Below are positions 44,140 through 55,432 of a stretch of DNA of 64,000 bases, piece by piece. This stretch comes from Molanna angustata (Eukaryota; Arthropoda; Insecta; Trichoptera; Molannidae). Below the pieces are notes generated by a model. The model searched no databases, was not told the DNA's origin, and was given only the letters and a program-made list of their open reading frames with translations. The stretch's first letter is position 1, and each line of letters opens with the position of its first letter. The stretch spans positions 10,842,799-10,906,798 of the forward strand of contig OY754978.1 in NCBI GenBank assembly GCA_963576475.1, given 5' to 3'. A program made the position numbers and the translations under genes.

Positions 44140-44460
44140 GTCTAGTGAATCGGTATTTTGAAAGGAAATTCGCTTACAAAATACTAAAAACATGCATACA
44201 TTGCGTTTACGAGCGTAAACCACAGTTTAAATAGTATTTTTTTCCTTTCACTTCTAATCCCATCCATTTCCTTTTCTTTTCCTTTCCATATCCTTTTGTT
44301 GTTATAAACTTTCTAAACTTTTTTGGTTTTGTAATTTAATTTGTATTCATTTTCAATATTTTTGCTATTGTACATAGATATTATATGTATGCTGTCTCAT
44401 TTTGTAACCTGGTTGGTAAGAAAAATTTAATGGTGCCCGCCATTGTACAAATATGTTTGT
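44140..44460. other. Unassigned DNA
   Basis: Pyrimidine-rich around 44240-44300. No feature recognised. Confidence 0.5.
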
Positions 44461-44465
44461 TTATA

Positions 44466-45024
44466 CAGGGTGTATCAAAATAAATTTTATTGGATCGATT
44501 AAAAAAAAGTAAGCCGTGTATCGAAAAGATGTTTATTAACTATGTAAGTACACAATTTGGGAATTCATTTCTTAAAAACAATATCATCCAAATGTAGACC
44601 CTCGCGTTCGCAGCACTCATTTAATCGAACAGTAACATTACTTAATGACGGCTCGGCACGTAGAGTCAGTGATGGCTCAGGTATGGATATTTTCTTTCAA
44701 ATGCGCCAGGGAAGTCGTATTATTGGCGTAAACTTTAGATTTAAGATAACCCCATTGAAAAAAGACCATAGGGGTTAAATCAGAACTGCGTGGAGGCCAA
44801 TTTATGTCACCTCTCCTGGAGATCAATTTGCCTGGGAAAATTTCACGAACTCGTGGCAGAGATGTATTGGACGTATGTGACATTGCTCCGTTCTGCTGGA
44901 ACCATGTTCTTTGGTTATAACAAGGAGCAGTGAGCTTTGGTTTTGCAGTTCAGGCACCAAGAAGTCATCTAACATCTCCACACAACGCTCTGAATACAAA
45001 TATAAACTTTTTTGAGACACCTTG
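44466..45024 (-). mobile_element. mariner-like deletion derivative, copy 1
   Basis: TA dinucleotides (44464-44465, 45025-45026) flank ends CAGGGTGTATCAAAATAAA and, on the complement, CAAGGTGTCTCAAAAAAGT. The minus strand keeps only the second half of the transposase: SLYLYSERCVEMLDDF beside the 5' TIR, a frame change, then TSNTSLPRVREIFPGKLISRRGDINWPPRSSDLTPMVFFQWGYLKSKVYAN. The catalytic 'WFQQDG' aspartate reads as N, and the third acid is V in 'PMVFF'. It cannot encode an enzyme. Confidence 0.75.
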
Positions 45025-45194
45025 TAAAAAAATACATAAAAAAGATAAATTTTGTTACAAAAACATTTTTCATATTATTTATAACATATTTTTTTTTGTA
45101 TCAAACTCCTTAATATTTTTTCTCATTTAAGTTGTACCTATAGTCACATTCATTTTCTTTCACTTCTAAATAATATAATAAATAACACTAATAC

Positions 45195-45645
45195 ACCACA
45201 ATATTTTAAGAAAAGTGTCAATTTATTGTCAAATAACGATCTGCCTCTTCGATCTGCTGATCGTATCTCACTACCTATTCCCATTCATTCTTCTGAATTT
45301 CTCAGTATCTCTTTTGAAGTAAAATCAGCAATACTGTGGAACACCTTAAGTGATGATATTACGTCGTCTCAATAGATTCAACTTTTTTTAAAAAAGACTA
45401 ATCTAATGATTCTTAATTGACCTCCCTTCTCCATCATTATATCCCACAATCTCTGCCTAGTCTGCCTCCTTCCTTACTTTTTTGCTGTGATTTAACGTTA
45501 AATAATGTTACGTAATTATCTTTCTGTTTGTTTTTATGTTATTAATTTGATATACCTACCACTACACTATTTATGGCCTCACGTTGATTTTGTTGGTTGG
45601 AAGAAATTGCCTTATGGCAATAAACCCGCCGTTGTACTCATTATT
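45195..45645 (+). pseudogene. LINE (tail-hairpin family T1) ORF end and 3' UTR
   Basis: The reading LPLRSADRISLPIPIHSSEFLSISFEVKSAILWNTLSDDITSS matches the C-terminal ORF2 pattern of this LINE family ('SF.V..ARLWN.LP.DI'). It ends at GGAAGAAATTGCC-TTAT-GGCAATAAACCCGCC (hairpin 45607-45620). The upstream ORF is missing. Confidence 0.65.
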
Positions 45646-45649
45646 TATT

Positions 45650-46050
45650 TAACACTTCATTGTACCTAACTAATTAGCAAGTACAAATTGTGGACTTATT
45701 TCCTAGTGGAAATTTCTTCCATCTGTTACATTTATGGATGAAAATGATTTAATACATGTACAAAAAAGAAAACTTACTTAAAACTATAAACATAAAACAT
45801 TTATAAACTAAAAAGTAAAAGGAATAAAAAATATACACAATAATGACTATTAAACAAATCTAAGATGAAACCTGTTACAATACTATGGGAGGGAAGGAAA
45901 AAAAGGGAGAGTAAAGGAATAGGGAAATTAATGGGAAGTATGTTGGTTAAGAAATAGAAAGAAGGACCGCTCGCTTTAATCTAATTTTGTAGGTTGCTAG
46001 CGTTGGTGGAGATGTAATGTCAAGGGCCAAGTTGTTCTATTATTGTACAT
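45650..46050 (-). pseudogene. LINE (family T1) ORF end and 3' UTR, opposite strand
   Basis: Minus strand: 'NNLALDITSPPTLATYKIRLKRAVLLSIS' then stop, followed by the 3' UTR ending in hairpin TTTCC-ACTA-GGAAA (complement of 45699-45712). It lies tail to tail with the copy at 45195-45645. Confidence 0.65.
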
Positions 46051-46495
46051 GAAGTAAATAAATAAATATAGTATCTTTATCATTTATGTTTTACCTGTTT
46101 ATTATTCGTCATATTATTACGAGGTATATTGTAGGTATATAACAAATAATGATATAAACCTTCTAATATGTACCTATTAACTATCTATCGGTTCTTAGTA
46201 CGAGTTTATTTGTATTTGAACAGCACTATGACATAATAGGATTTCTGTTATCTGTCCCCATAGGTTTTCATATAATATACTAGATGCCTTAGTTAGCAAA
46301 TTTTGTATGAATCGAAGTAAGTCATTTTTCAGGGGGGATTTTTGACGTTTTGGTTCCAGACCACATCGTTTTTCCATAGAAAATAACGACTAATGTGAAT
46401 TGTTTTCGGATTTATTTGTCTAAAAAACATTTTAATTATTAATAATTTAGAGAACATTTATTTTTTTATATATTTATTTATTTATTTAAACACTT
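46050..46495. other. Unassigned DNA
   Basis: AT-rich, ending in (TTTA)n near 46470-46490, which is probably the A-rich tail of the next LINE. The frame at 46195-46377 has no motif. Confidence 0.45.
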
Positions 46496-46499
46496 TATT

Positions 46500-47039
46500 G
46501 TACATTACTGAATAGCTAGTACAAATGGCGGACTTATTGCCTAATGGCAATTTCTTCCAGACAACCATCTGTGACAGTTATGAGACAAAATGGTACATGT
46601 ACAAAAAAGAAAATATATATAAAACCATAAAAAAATTACATTTAAACACAATAAAGTAAGAAGAATATAAATATGTACATCAATGAAAATTAAACAAATC
46701 ATAGATAAGACCTGTTACAACACTATGGGAGGGAAGGGAAAAAAGGAGAGGAGATATGACTAACTACAAGAATAGGGAAATAAATGGGAAGTATGTAGGT
46801 TAAGAAATGGAAAGTATGAGCGCGCGTTTTAATCTAGTTTTGAAGGTACCTAACGTTGGTGCAGTTCTAATGTCAAGGGCCAAGTTGTTCCATAACCGGG
46901 CAGCATGGACAGTAAATGATGATGAATAGAAAGCCGTGGCATGTGATGGGATGGCGAGGGTTCTCTCTTCTCTCAACATTTGTCTAGGATGTTTTGAAAT
47001 GTAAGGAAAACTGAAATATGTTGCCAACCAAAACATCAA
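46500..47039 (-). pseudogene. LINE (family T1) ORF2 C-terminus and 3' UTR
   Basis: The frame 46800-47039 gives HPRQMLREERTLAIPSHATAFYSSSFTVHAARLWNNLALDIRTAPTLGTFKTRLKRALILSIS. The 'P.H.T.F...SFTV.AARLWN.L....R...TL..FK..L...L' pattern is the post-RT end of many insect LINE ORF2 proteins. The 3' UTR runs to the hairpin TTGCC-ATTA-GGCAA (complement of 46537-46550). The frame is open but only 79 codons remain, and the upstream part is cut where a Helitron (47094) and other DNA begin. Confidence 0.7.
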
Positions 47040-47154
47040 ACGCGCGATATTCCATGACTCACTTTTTGCACAGAGTACTACATCTAGTATACATCTATAT
47101 TATAAATTTGAATGTTTGTATCTATGTATGTATCATGTATGTGTTGAATGCGCT

Positions 47155-47700
47155 CCTAAACCGTTCATCCGATTGCGATGAAACTTTGGTGAGTTGTCGA
47201 GAGTATGCCCGGGATGGTTTCTGGATCAAAAAATTTTAACTTCTTCTTCTTCTTCATCGAGTTTTAGGTCATTTTACCTATGTAGGTGGACTATCCTGGG
47301 AACCGTTCATCCGATTGCAATGAAACTTTGGTAAATTATCGAACGTATGCCCGGGATGATTTCTGGATTTAAAAAATTTTCTTCTTCTTCTTCATCGGGT
47401 ATCTCATTTTACATATGAAGGTGGACTATCCTGAGAACCGTTCATCCGATTGCAATGAAACATTGATGAATTGTCGAGTGTAAGACTGGGATAGTTTCTG
47501 GATTAAAAAAAAATCTTCTTCTTCTTCTTCATCGGGTATTAGGTCATTTTACCGATGAAGGTGGACTATCCTGGGAACCGTTCATCCGATTGCAATTAAA
47601 CTTTGGTGAATTGTTGAGCGTATGACCGGGATGGTTTCAGGATTGAAAAACTTTTCTTCTTCTTCTTCTTCCTATGAAGTTGGAAAATCCTGGATAAAGA
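47155..47700 (+). repeat. Four-copy tandem repeat, period about 139 bp
   Basis: 'ccgttcatccgattgc' recurs at about 47160, 47303, 47439 and 47579. Each unit includes 'gcccgggatggtttctgg', a CTT run and 'catcgggta'. Confidence 0.8.
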
Positions 47701-47748
47701 AGGTCCAATTATCCCAGGAGTGTTTCGGGAATTAAACTTTTCTTAACC

Positions 47749-49745
47749 TACTGAAGGGACGGAAGGTAATGAAGGGATGGAACGTACTGAAGGGCCTGAA
47801 AAGACGGGAGGGCCTGAAGGGACGGAAGGGCCTGAAGGGACGGAAAGGCCTGAGGGGACGGAAGGGCCTGAAAAGACGGGAGGTCCTGAAGGGCCTGAAA
47901 GGACGGAAGGGCCTGAAAGGACGGAAGGGCCTGAAAGGACGTAAGGGCCTGAAAGGACGGAAGGGACGGAAGGTCCTGAAGGGACGGAAGGGCCTGAAGG
48001 GACGGAAGGGCCTGAAGGGACTGAAGGGCCTGAAGGGACGGAAGGGCCTGAAGGGACGGAAGGGCCTGAAGGGACGGAAGGGCCTGAATGGACGGAAGGG
48101 CCTGAAGGGACGGAAGGGCCTGAAGGGACGGAAGGGCCTGAAGGGACGGAAGGGCCTGAAGGGACGGAAGGGCCTGAAGGGACGGAAGGGCCTGAAGGGA
48201 CGGAAGGGCCTGAAGGGACGGAAGGGCCTGAAGGGACGGAAGGGCCTGAAGGGACGGAAGGGCCTGAAGGGACGGAAGGGCCTGAAGGGACGGAAGGGCC
48301 TGAAGGGACGGAAGGGCCTGAAGGGACGGAAGGGCCTGAAGGGACGGAAGGGCCTGAAGGGACGGAAGGGCCTGAAGGGACGGAAGGGCCTGAAGGGACG
48401 GAAGGGCCTGAAGGGACGGAAGGGCCTGAATGGACGGAAGGGCCTGAATGGACGGAAGGGCCTGAAGGGACGGAAGGGCCTGAAGGGACGGAAGGGCCTG
48501 AAGGGACGGAAGGGCCTGAAGGGACGTAAGGGCCTGAAGGGACGGAAGGGCCTGAAGGGACGGAAGGGCCAGAAGGGACGGAAGGGCCTGAAGGGACGGA
48601 AGGGCCTGAAGGGACGGAAGGGCCTGAAGGGACGGAAGGGCCTGAAGGGACGGAAGGGCCTGAAGGGACGGAAGGGCCTGAAGGGACGGAAGGGCCTGAA
48701 GGGACGGAAGGGCCTGAAGGGACGGAAGGGCCTGAAGGGACGGAAGGGCCTGAAGGGACGGAAGGGCCTGAATGGACGGAAGGGCCTGAAGGGACGGAAG
48801 GGCCTGAAGGGACGGAAGGGCCTGAAGGGACGGAAGGGCCTGAAGGGACGGAAGGGCCTGAAGGGACGGAAGGGCCTGAAGGGACGGAAGGGCCTGAAGG
48901 GACGGAAGGGCCTGAAGGGACGGAAGGGCCTGAAGGGACGGAAGGGCCTGAAGGGACGGAAGGGCCTGAAGGGACGGAAGGGCCTGAAGGGACGGAAGGG
49001 CCTGAAGGGACGGAAGGGCCTGAAGGGACGGAAGGGCCTGAAGGGACGGAAGGGCCTGAAGGGACGGAAGGGCCTGAAGGGACGGAAGGGCCTGAAGGGA
49101 CGGAAGGGCCTGAAGGGACGGGAGTAACCGAAGGGACGGGAGTAACCGAAGGGACGGGAGTAACCGAAGGGACGGGAGTAACCGAAGGGACGGGAGTAAC
49201 CGAAGGGACGGGAGTAACCGAAGGGACGGGAGTAACCGAAGGGACGGGAGTAACCGAAGGGACGGGAGTAACCGAAGGGACGGGAGTAACCGAAGGGACG
49301 GGAGTAACCGAAGGGACGGGAGTAACCGAAGGGACGGGAGTAACCGAAGGGACGGGAGTAACCGAAGGGACGGGAGTAACCGAAGGGACGGGAGTAACCG
49401 AAGGGACGGGAGTAACCGAAGGGACGGGAGTAACCGAAGGGACGGGAGTAACCGAAGGGACGGGAGTAACCGAAGGGACGGGAGTAACCGAAGGGACGGG
49501 AGTAACCGAAGGGACGGGAGTAACCGAAGGGACGGGAGTAACCGAAGGGACGGGAGTAACCGAAGGGACGGGAGTAACCGAAGGGACGGGAGGTACTGAA
49601 GGGACGGAAGGTACTGAAGGGACGGAAGGTACTGAAGGGACGGAAGGTACTGAAGGGACGGAAGGTACTGAAGGGACGGAAGGTACTGAAGGGACGGAAG
49701 GTACTGAAGGGACGGAAGGTACTGAAGGGATGGGAGGTATTGAAA
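47749..49745 (+). repeat. 18-bp minisatellite, about 110 units in three blocks
   Basis: Block 1 (to about 49118): GGCCTGAAGGGACGGAAG, roughly 73 units with few variants. Block 2 (about 49119-49588): GGGAGTAACCGAAGGGAC, roughly 26 units. Block 3 (about 49589-49735): GGAAGGTACTGAAGGGAC, roughly 8 units. The period is divisible by three, so long stop-free frames exist on both strands: (RPF)n on minus and (GRKGLK)n on plus. They are not genes. Confidence 0.92.
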
Positions 49746-49904
49746 AGTCTGAAGCGACGGGTGGTTATGGAGGACAATTTTTAATTATACAGGCAATACG
49801 AAGTTTGCCGGGTGTTCACTAGTATTATAATAAAAATCTATGTCAGTCCCTCACTATTGTTTTATTTTTATATTTATTTGATTCATAAATATTTTTTATT
49901 TCGT

Positions 49905-50112
49905 AATGCTTCTCAGATAATTAACGAGTACTACTATGTACCTACTATGTCAAATACTCATTCAACACGCACCCAATAACAAGTTGCCACATTCTGGAGA
50001 TTTGTGATATTTATCGTCCCACAGATCCAAACTGAAAACACAATTAAAAGCATTGGAAATCGAACCTGGTACCTAGGCTCAAGTGTAAGGTATCTTACCA
50101 TTAGGCCGACTT
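49905..50112 (-). mobile_element. tRNA-derived SINE (type S2), diverged
   Basis: Minus strand: 'gtcggcctaatggtaagata' (A-box region), TTCGATTTCC-like B box, 'gaacaagtt', 'gggtgcgtgttgaatgagta'. It is more diverged than the copies at 42640 and 59797. Confidence 0.7.
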
Positions 50113-50222
50113 ACTGGCAAGCTTAACTGATGAGGTTGTTTAAGTATTTCATTATTTAGAAGATGTAAGTCAGTCATGACACTAGAATGACAAGAATAGT
50201 GGATTTTTAAATGTAGGTAATA

Positions 50223-50563
<341 letters not shown>

Positions 50564-50569
50564 ATCATA

Positions 50570-50742
50570 ATAGATGGGTAAAGAAGAGCGGTTAGCGAGC
50601 TGGTCCTAATCTAATTATGACCTAATCCAGTGGTCGCGAGTTCGAATCCTGCCACGACCGATTTCGTTCATCTAAAGCACAAGCATTTATGCTTAATTTA
50701 GGAAATGTATGAGGATGTATGTTTCAAGGACATATTCATTAT
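50570..50742 (+). mobile_element. tRNA-derived SINE (type S1), full length
   Basis: A-box region 'aagagcggttagcgagctgg', B box GAGTTCGAATCC, 'tgccacgaccgatttcgttc', 'cacaagcatttatgcttaat' and end 'ggacatattcatt'. An insert 'cctaatctaattatga' separates the boxes. Confidence 0.82.
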
Positions 50743-50749
50743 TTTGAAA

Positions 50750-51350
50750 ATAGTCATATATAATATTTTAATGAGAATATTTGATTATATTTGATTTCAT
50801 GTTTAATAATGTGTCAAAAAATAAATTTATTTGTCTCCTTAGTACATTCATAAATTGGAACACAATAATAAAAATATATAAAATAACGAGGAATATTGGG
50901 TTATTCCTAAATATAAATTTAGTATAGTAAAATCTTCAAATCTTTAAAATTGCTCTTACGTTCTAGTGATCTAATGTTTATTTTAATAATATATTCAGAA
51001 TAATTAACGCATCGAGAAGAAAACACTTTTCACTAACAAGTTTAGTGTTGGCCATAACCCACAAAATTGTGTATTATTAAAAGTATATTTTTAATAATAC
51101 ACAATATTATTAATGTACAATATTACCAAATTTTACAATGATAAATTTTTATTATTGTGAACGACTCGACTGCAAAATGAGAATGCCTTGTTATGGTGTG
51201 AGTATCGTTTTAAGAGGCTATAGTAGGCTACATGTATATTTTGAAAATAATTTCCCCAGTACCCTCAAAAGACACGTCTTTTAAATATGAACTATAAAGT
51301 AAATCGAATAGTTTTTTTTAATTGCATATAGGTACGCTAACATTGGATAT
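50750..51350. other. Unassigned AT-rich DNA with one repeat-Z core
   Basis: Repeat-Z box TTTAGTGTTGGCCATAACCC at 51041-51060. A 'taataatacaca' inverted pair lies at about 51075-51110. No gene. Confidence 0.45.
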
Positions 51351-51354
51351 TTTT

Positions 51355-51402
51355 CCTGGTTCTTCTATGATATCCCAACTTCGTCTCTATTGAGATGTTA
51401 TT
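51355..51402 (+). mobile_element. TTAA-type element, right end only
   Basis: 'cctggttcttctatgatatc' followed by the 'ccaacttcgtctctattgag' TIR and ATGTTA. A one-ended remnant of the family at 10264. Confidence 0.55.
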
Positions 51403-51419
51403 GTCAATAAAAACTATGA

Positions 51420-52299
51420 AGTAAATTTTTATTTTATTTTATTTTTTATTTTATTTTATTCAAAGTATACAAACAATAACTGGACAAAATATACAGGTGA
51501 TACAAAATTAAATAAAAAATAATCATGCCCAGCATCACTTACATGTATACATTATTACCATTTCATATATTTATGTAGTGTAGGAGAAAAAAGAAAACAG
51601 TAAAAATCAGATATGTGAAATGTGAGTGGGAAGTGTGTGTGTGGGTGTGTGTGTGAGTATGTGAGGGTGTGTGTGAAGGTGTGCGAGGGTGTGTGTATGT
51701 GAACCTTTATGTGATGAACCCAATTTATCAGCATGAGAATCTAGGATTATATTAGAGTACTTAACAATCTATTCATTACCATAATCAATGGGGAGTTAAA
51801 AAGATCTGCATCACTAATGTTGGAGTTATAAAAATGGGAAGTGCGGTTATATGAAAGAATTCTGTCTGGCATTAGTGTTAAAAATGGGGAGGTAAAGTAG
51901 GTCAGTCAGTCTAGTCGGTCTTGTTGGCACTCTCAGAGTCAAGCATTCTAGCAGATCAGGGCAGTCAACCGTTGAGTTTGCAATTTTGAGTAAAAATATA
52001 ACATCTGCTATAGTTCTGCGGCTCTCGAGTGATGTAATTTTGTAATGATTTAAGGAATCAGAGTAACTAATGTGGTCTCTGTGCGCACGAAAGTCAAGAT
52101 ATCTGAGAAATTTCTTTTTCAACCTTTCAACTCTGATCTTGTATATGGCATATGAGGGAGACCAGACTTGAGATACATATTCAACAATGCTAGAGATATT
52201 ATTAAATTGTCTGCACCAAGGGAGAACATATCCCAGCATTTTGGATGCTTTGGAGGTGATATTATCTATGTGCTTGTCCAGGAGTAATTTACCATCCAA
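51420..52299 (-). pseudogene. LINE ORF2 C-terminal part with internal deletion
   Basis: The frame 51847-52299 (150 codons) shows GKLLLDKHIDNITSKASKMLGYVLPWCRQFNNISS, then VEYVSQVWSPSYAIYKIRVERLKKKFLRYLDFRAHRDHISYSDSL and LESRRTIADVIFLLKIANSTVDCPDLL. This is the well-known post-RT region of Jockey/CR1-like LINEs ('F..HI..I..KA.K.LG', 'EY.S.VWSP....I..IE..Q..FLR'). About 10-12 residues that normally link 'NNISS' to 'EYVSQVW' are missing, an in-frame deletion. The 3' UTR (51420-51846) ends in a (TTTTA)n-rich tail and includes a (TG)n tract at 51625-51690. The RT domain is absent. Confidence 0.75.
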
Positions 52300-52865
52300 A
52301 TATTTACTTCAATCGAAAGATAATATGAAAGTCTACCGGTTGAGTTTTTTTATTTATTATAATATTCTAATTACTATACTTGCTATTTAAAAAAATAATC
52401 TAAATTTTACGTTTTACAAAAAAATGATGTAGGTATATCACATATTAAATGATATACAATATTTTTTGTGCTTTCATACATTAGAAGGCAATTTAGTATG
52501 CATTTTTGTGTACATCCGCATACCCAGGGTATACAATGGTCTTAATCTGTATACAATCATATTTATAGGCACTTATACCTATACCTGTCAGATTTTTTTT
52601 TAAATTAAATTTCAAGTACCTAATCATCTTCAAAGATTTTGTTTTTTTGCCGATGTCAAGTCGGATTTTACCTTGTCGCTCATTAAATTCTGATAATTTA
52701 TTTTAGTTTTGAAATAAAATATAATTTCGTTGTAATAAAATCGTTTTGTAATTTGATCGATATTATTTCACAGTGTACCTACATGGATATTCATCCTAAG
52801 TGAATGATAAGTGTAAAGAAATTCATACCATCACGGTATATACTTCCATTGTGGAGTAACCAACG
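52300..52865. other. Unassigned DNA
   Basis: No feature recognised beyond the LINE boundary. Confidence 0.45.
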
Positions 52866-52869
52866 ACAG

Positions 52870-53060
52870 GTATGTTGTGTACATAACATTAAAATAAGAA
52901 AGCACGACACGAGCGTGTATCCGCAAAAATCAGTCTCGTTTTACCTTAAAAGGCACTACAATCGGAATGGGTGGTGAACCTCATTGCTAAACTATTTGAG
53001 ATGTTATTGTTACCTGTTGTATTTTCGATTACGCGGCTCTTATCGGACACCCGAAAATGA
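52870..53060 (-). repeat. Repeat X copy (minus orientation)
   Basis: Inverse of 54730-54840 and 57540-57670: 'aatgaggttcaccacccatt', 'gtgccttttaaggt', 'gagact' and 'cgaaaatacaacagg'. It has no ORF. The class is unknown. Confidence 0.6.
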
Positions 53061-53064
53061 TGAT

Positions 53065-53515
53065 AATTGAAATAGCTAGAAAAACTATTGCAATTCGATA
53101 CCTCACATTATAAATTAGATATAATATATGAAGTTCTTTCTTAAATTTAATTTGGGGTTTGACACTTTGCTACAACTCAATCACTTTTTGAAATCGTAAC
53201 TCATATCCACCGGCTTTATGATATAAAATGTAGACACTAGATTAAAATTAATTGTATCTCCGAAGATGTAAGCTGTGTCTAGCAGAAGCATTTAGACTCT
53301 AGTTTATACTCGTTGTGGATTGAAACTGGGTAGTCTTGTGTTTTTTTTTTATGAATTAAATTCAAATATGATTTATATTTTTGAACTTCCACTGTGTGAA
53401 CGGAAAAACTTTTCAACAATAAAAATATTTTTGGTTAGTAATTGTACGGTTAAAGTGACAACACTTAATCTTTTCTACCTACAGTTGTCATTATAATCGT
53501 CTACAACTCTTCGTG
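53065..53515. other. Unassigned DNA with one repeat-Z core
   Basis: Repeat-Z text 'aaatttaatttggggtttga' and GACACTTTGCTACAACTCAA (53161-53180). Confidence 0.45.
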
Positions 53516-53529
53516 CCGTGTACGTCTAA

Positions 53530-54078
53530 AGGCCCCCATTCACGATCGTGCCATCCTTCCAAATGGCTTGCCATCACTCCAAAATGCGCTCGTGAATGTC
53601 AAATCCTGCGCAGCCCAATTGGCCTGACACACCAAAATGGAATTCCAAACGATCGAAACTCTGTAGTACCGCGAAAACGGCGCGGCGCATCCTGTCGGCA
53701 CGGCATGCTCGTGACTCGCGAGTGTGAAAACCAGCGGTACATTGCGCCATCTTATTGCGCCGAGCTGTTTGACACTCTCGTGAATGCGAAAATACAACAT
53801 TTTCTCTTTGTTTTTTTTTTTTCAATTTATATATAAACAAACCGCTAAATAGCAGTTGTATAAAACTCATCATCAGAATTATAACTCATTTTTACTTGAA
53901 AATTAAAAAAAAAAATAGAACTTATTAATGCGAAAGCGCCGACCGCTTGCATATACTAATTTTGATGGCTCGATGGCGCGATGGCGCGCCCGTGAGTGTG
54001 ATGAAAATATTACAATGCTCCAAATGGAGCCGGTCCATATGGAACGACGCCGAATGGCACGATCGTGAATGGGCTGCT
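53530..54078. mobile_element. GC-rich MITE, Harbinger-type TSD
   Basis: TAA at 53527-53529 and 54079-54081. The left end AGGCCCCCATTCACGATCG and the complement of the right end AGCAGCCCATTCACGATCG share CCCATTCACGATCGTGCCAT. A 3-bp TAA duplication is typical of PIF/Harbinger. The interior is markedly GC-rich compared with its surroundings. Overlapping frames on both strands are shadows. Confidence 0.72.
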
Positions 54079-54081
54079 TAA

Positions 54082-54725
54082 CACTGACATTTGAAGTTGA
54101 TAGTTTTGATACAAAATGCAATATACATATTCCACGTTATTATATCGATCAATTAAAACTACGTGCCGCGCGCATAATATATAATACCCAAACCGTGTTT
54201 GGAAGTGGTGTGTTATACCAACATGTGGTGTGTTGTAATATGGAGGTTAGAATGAGTGCCTTTATTTATTTATTGTTTATAAAAGGGTATATCGACAGAC
54301 ATCCAGCTTACAATTTTCATAAAAAGAAAACAAATTTGGTTATTATTATGAGTGCTGGACGTCCAATCATGGATGCACACAAAATTACACAAGCTCCAAT
54401 TCAATCACACGCGTAAGTTACACAAGTAAGATAAATAAGACAAAATTAGGTTACAAAAGTTAAGTAAAAAAGAGGAAACAAAAATAGTTACATAAGTTAG
54501 AGAAAAGTCAATATCAAACTGATTACAATCAAATAGCGTATATAAATAGCGCTGAGACCTTCTTTCCTGAAGATCTGCCGATACGAAGGAAGAAGTTCGC
54601 CATCAGGTAGGTGCACTATTCCCTTCTCCTAATATCCAACAGTAATATTTACATTTTTTGTGTTTGCTGTGAGTCACCAACCTAGAATAGTGCTTCCACT
54701 GATTTAAATTATTATAATTGTTCTC
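54082..54725. other. Unassigned DNA
   Basis: The frame 54069-54416 has no motif. 'ggtgcactattccc' (about 54610) and 'aacctagaatagtgc' (about 54680) form a weak inverted pair. Confidence 0.4.
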
Positions 54726-54729
54726 TATT

Positions 54730-54925
54730 GAAAAAATAACATCTCACAAAGTTCAGCAGTTAGGTTCACCACCCATTCTGAATGTGGTGCATTTTTAGGT
54801 GAGATGAGACTAATTTGTGGGCATACACATAATATGTGTTGTTCTTCCCTTTATATGGTAATGCATACCCGCACGCCTATCGCTGACTACCCCACATTGA
54901 GGTATATGCCGTGATGGTTTATATT
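54730..54925 (+). repeat. Repeat X copy
   Basis: 'aacatctcacaaagttcagc', 'ggttcaccacccattctgaa', 'aggtgagatgagact'. See 52870 and 57540. Confidence 0.6.
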
Positions 54926-54929
54926 ATGT

Positions 54930-55430
54930 TTGTACAATTTCGTTTAATGAAATATTTATTCATGATTTTTTCGCCAGAACTCTGGTTTTTATTTTTCCCT
55001 CGGGATGCATTTTACGCAAAACCAATAGGTACTAATTAATGGCTTAAAATAAGCAATAAAAATGTTAATTGTAACAAGATGAATTTCCTCCAGACATAAA
55101 ACAGATTTATCAACATGGTTCTAGTCGTTTAAAATATTACAATGTATGTAGTTGATACAATTTCATAGAAACATGTTTCCTGCACCACTCCTTTGATTGT
55201 TAAGTGATTCCTTGAACATAGGTTCTTACATGTCAAATATATTACATTACAGGTACATATTAAAGAGCGTCAAATCACGAGATATCAAGAAACAATATAA
55301 TATTCTCCGAAAAAATAATAGAAACACCTTTCTATTCAACAAGAATTCAAATTAAATGAAAACTAATTGTTATTGAAAACTAATTCTGTTGAAAACTAAT
55401 TGTTATTCATGAAAACTAATTCTAAAATTC
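54930..55430. other. Unassigned DNA
   Basis: 'gaaaactaattgttattcatg' units repeat loosely at 55355-55425. No gene. Confidence 0.45.
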
Positions 55431-55432
55431 TG

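Larger units (their letters stand above)
47094..49822 (+). mobile_element. Non-autonomous Helitron (family B) carrying tandem arrays
   Basis: Starts TCTATATTATAAAT at 47094 after an A. Ends GGCAA-tacgaagt-TTGCC hairpin (49792-49809), GGGTGTTCA, CTAG (49819-49822), then T. Insertion between A and T with TC...CTAG ends is the Helitron rule. The interior is occupied by a 139-bp-period repeat and a 2-kb 18-bp minisatellite. No Rep/helicase sequence is present. Confidence 0.72.

Noticed and set aside
44464..45026. Intact mariner transposase
   Set aside because: N-terminal half deleted, frame broken, two catalytic positions changed.
47749..49745. CRISPR-like array
   Set aside because: Units are contiguous with no spacers and the context is a eukaryotic Helitron.
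47732..49777. 681-codon (RPF)n frame on minus and 452-codon (GRKGLK)n frame on plus
   Set aside because: Both come from an 18-bp tandem repeat whose period is a multiple of three; the frames have no start context, no non-repetitive domain and run on opposite strands of the same array.
53513..53873. Overlapping frames of 86-107 codons on both strands
   Set aside because: They lie inside a GC-rich MITE with TAA target duplication, where GC richness reduces stops.
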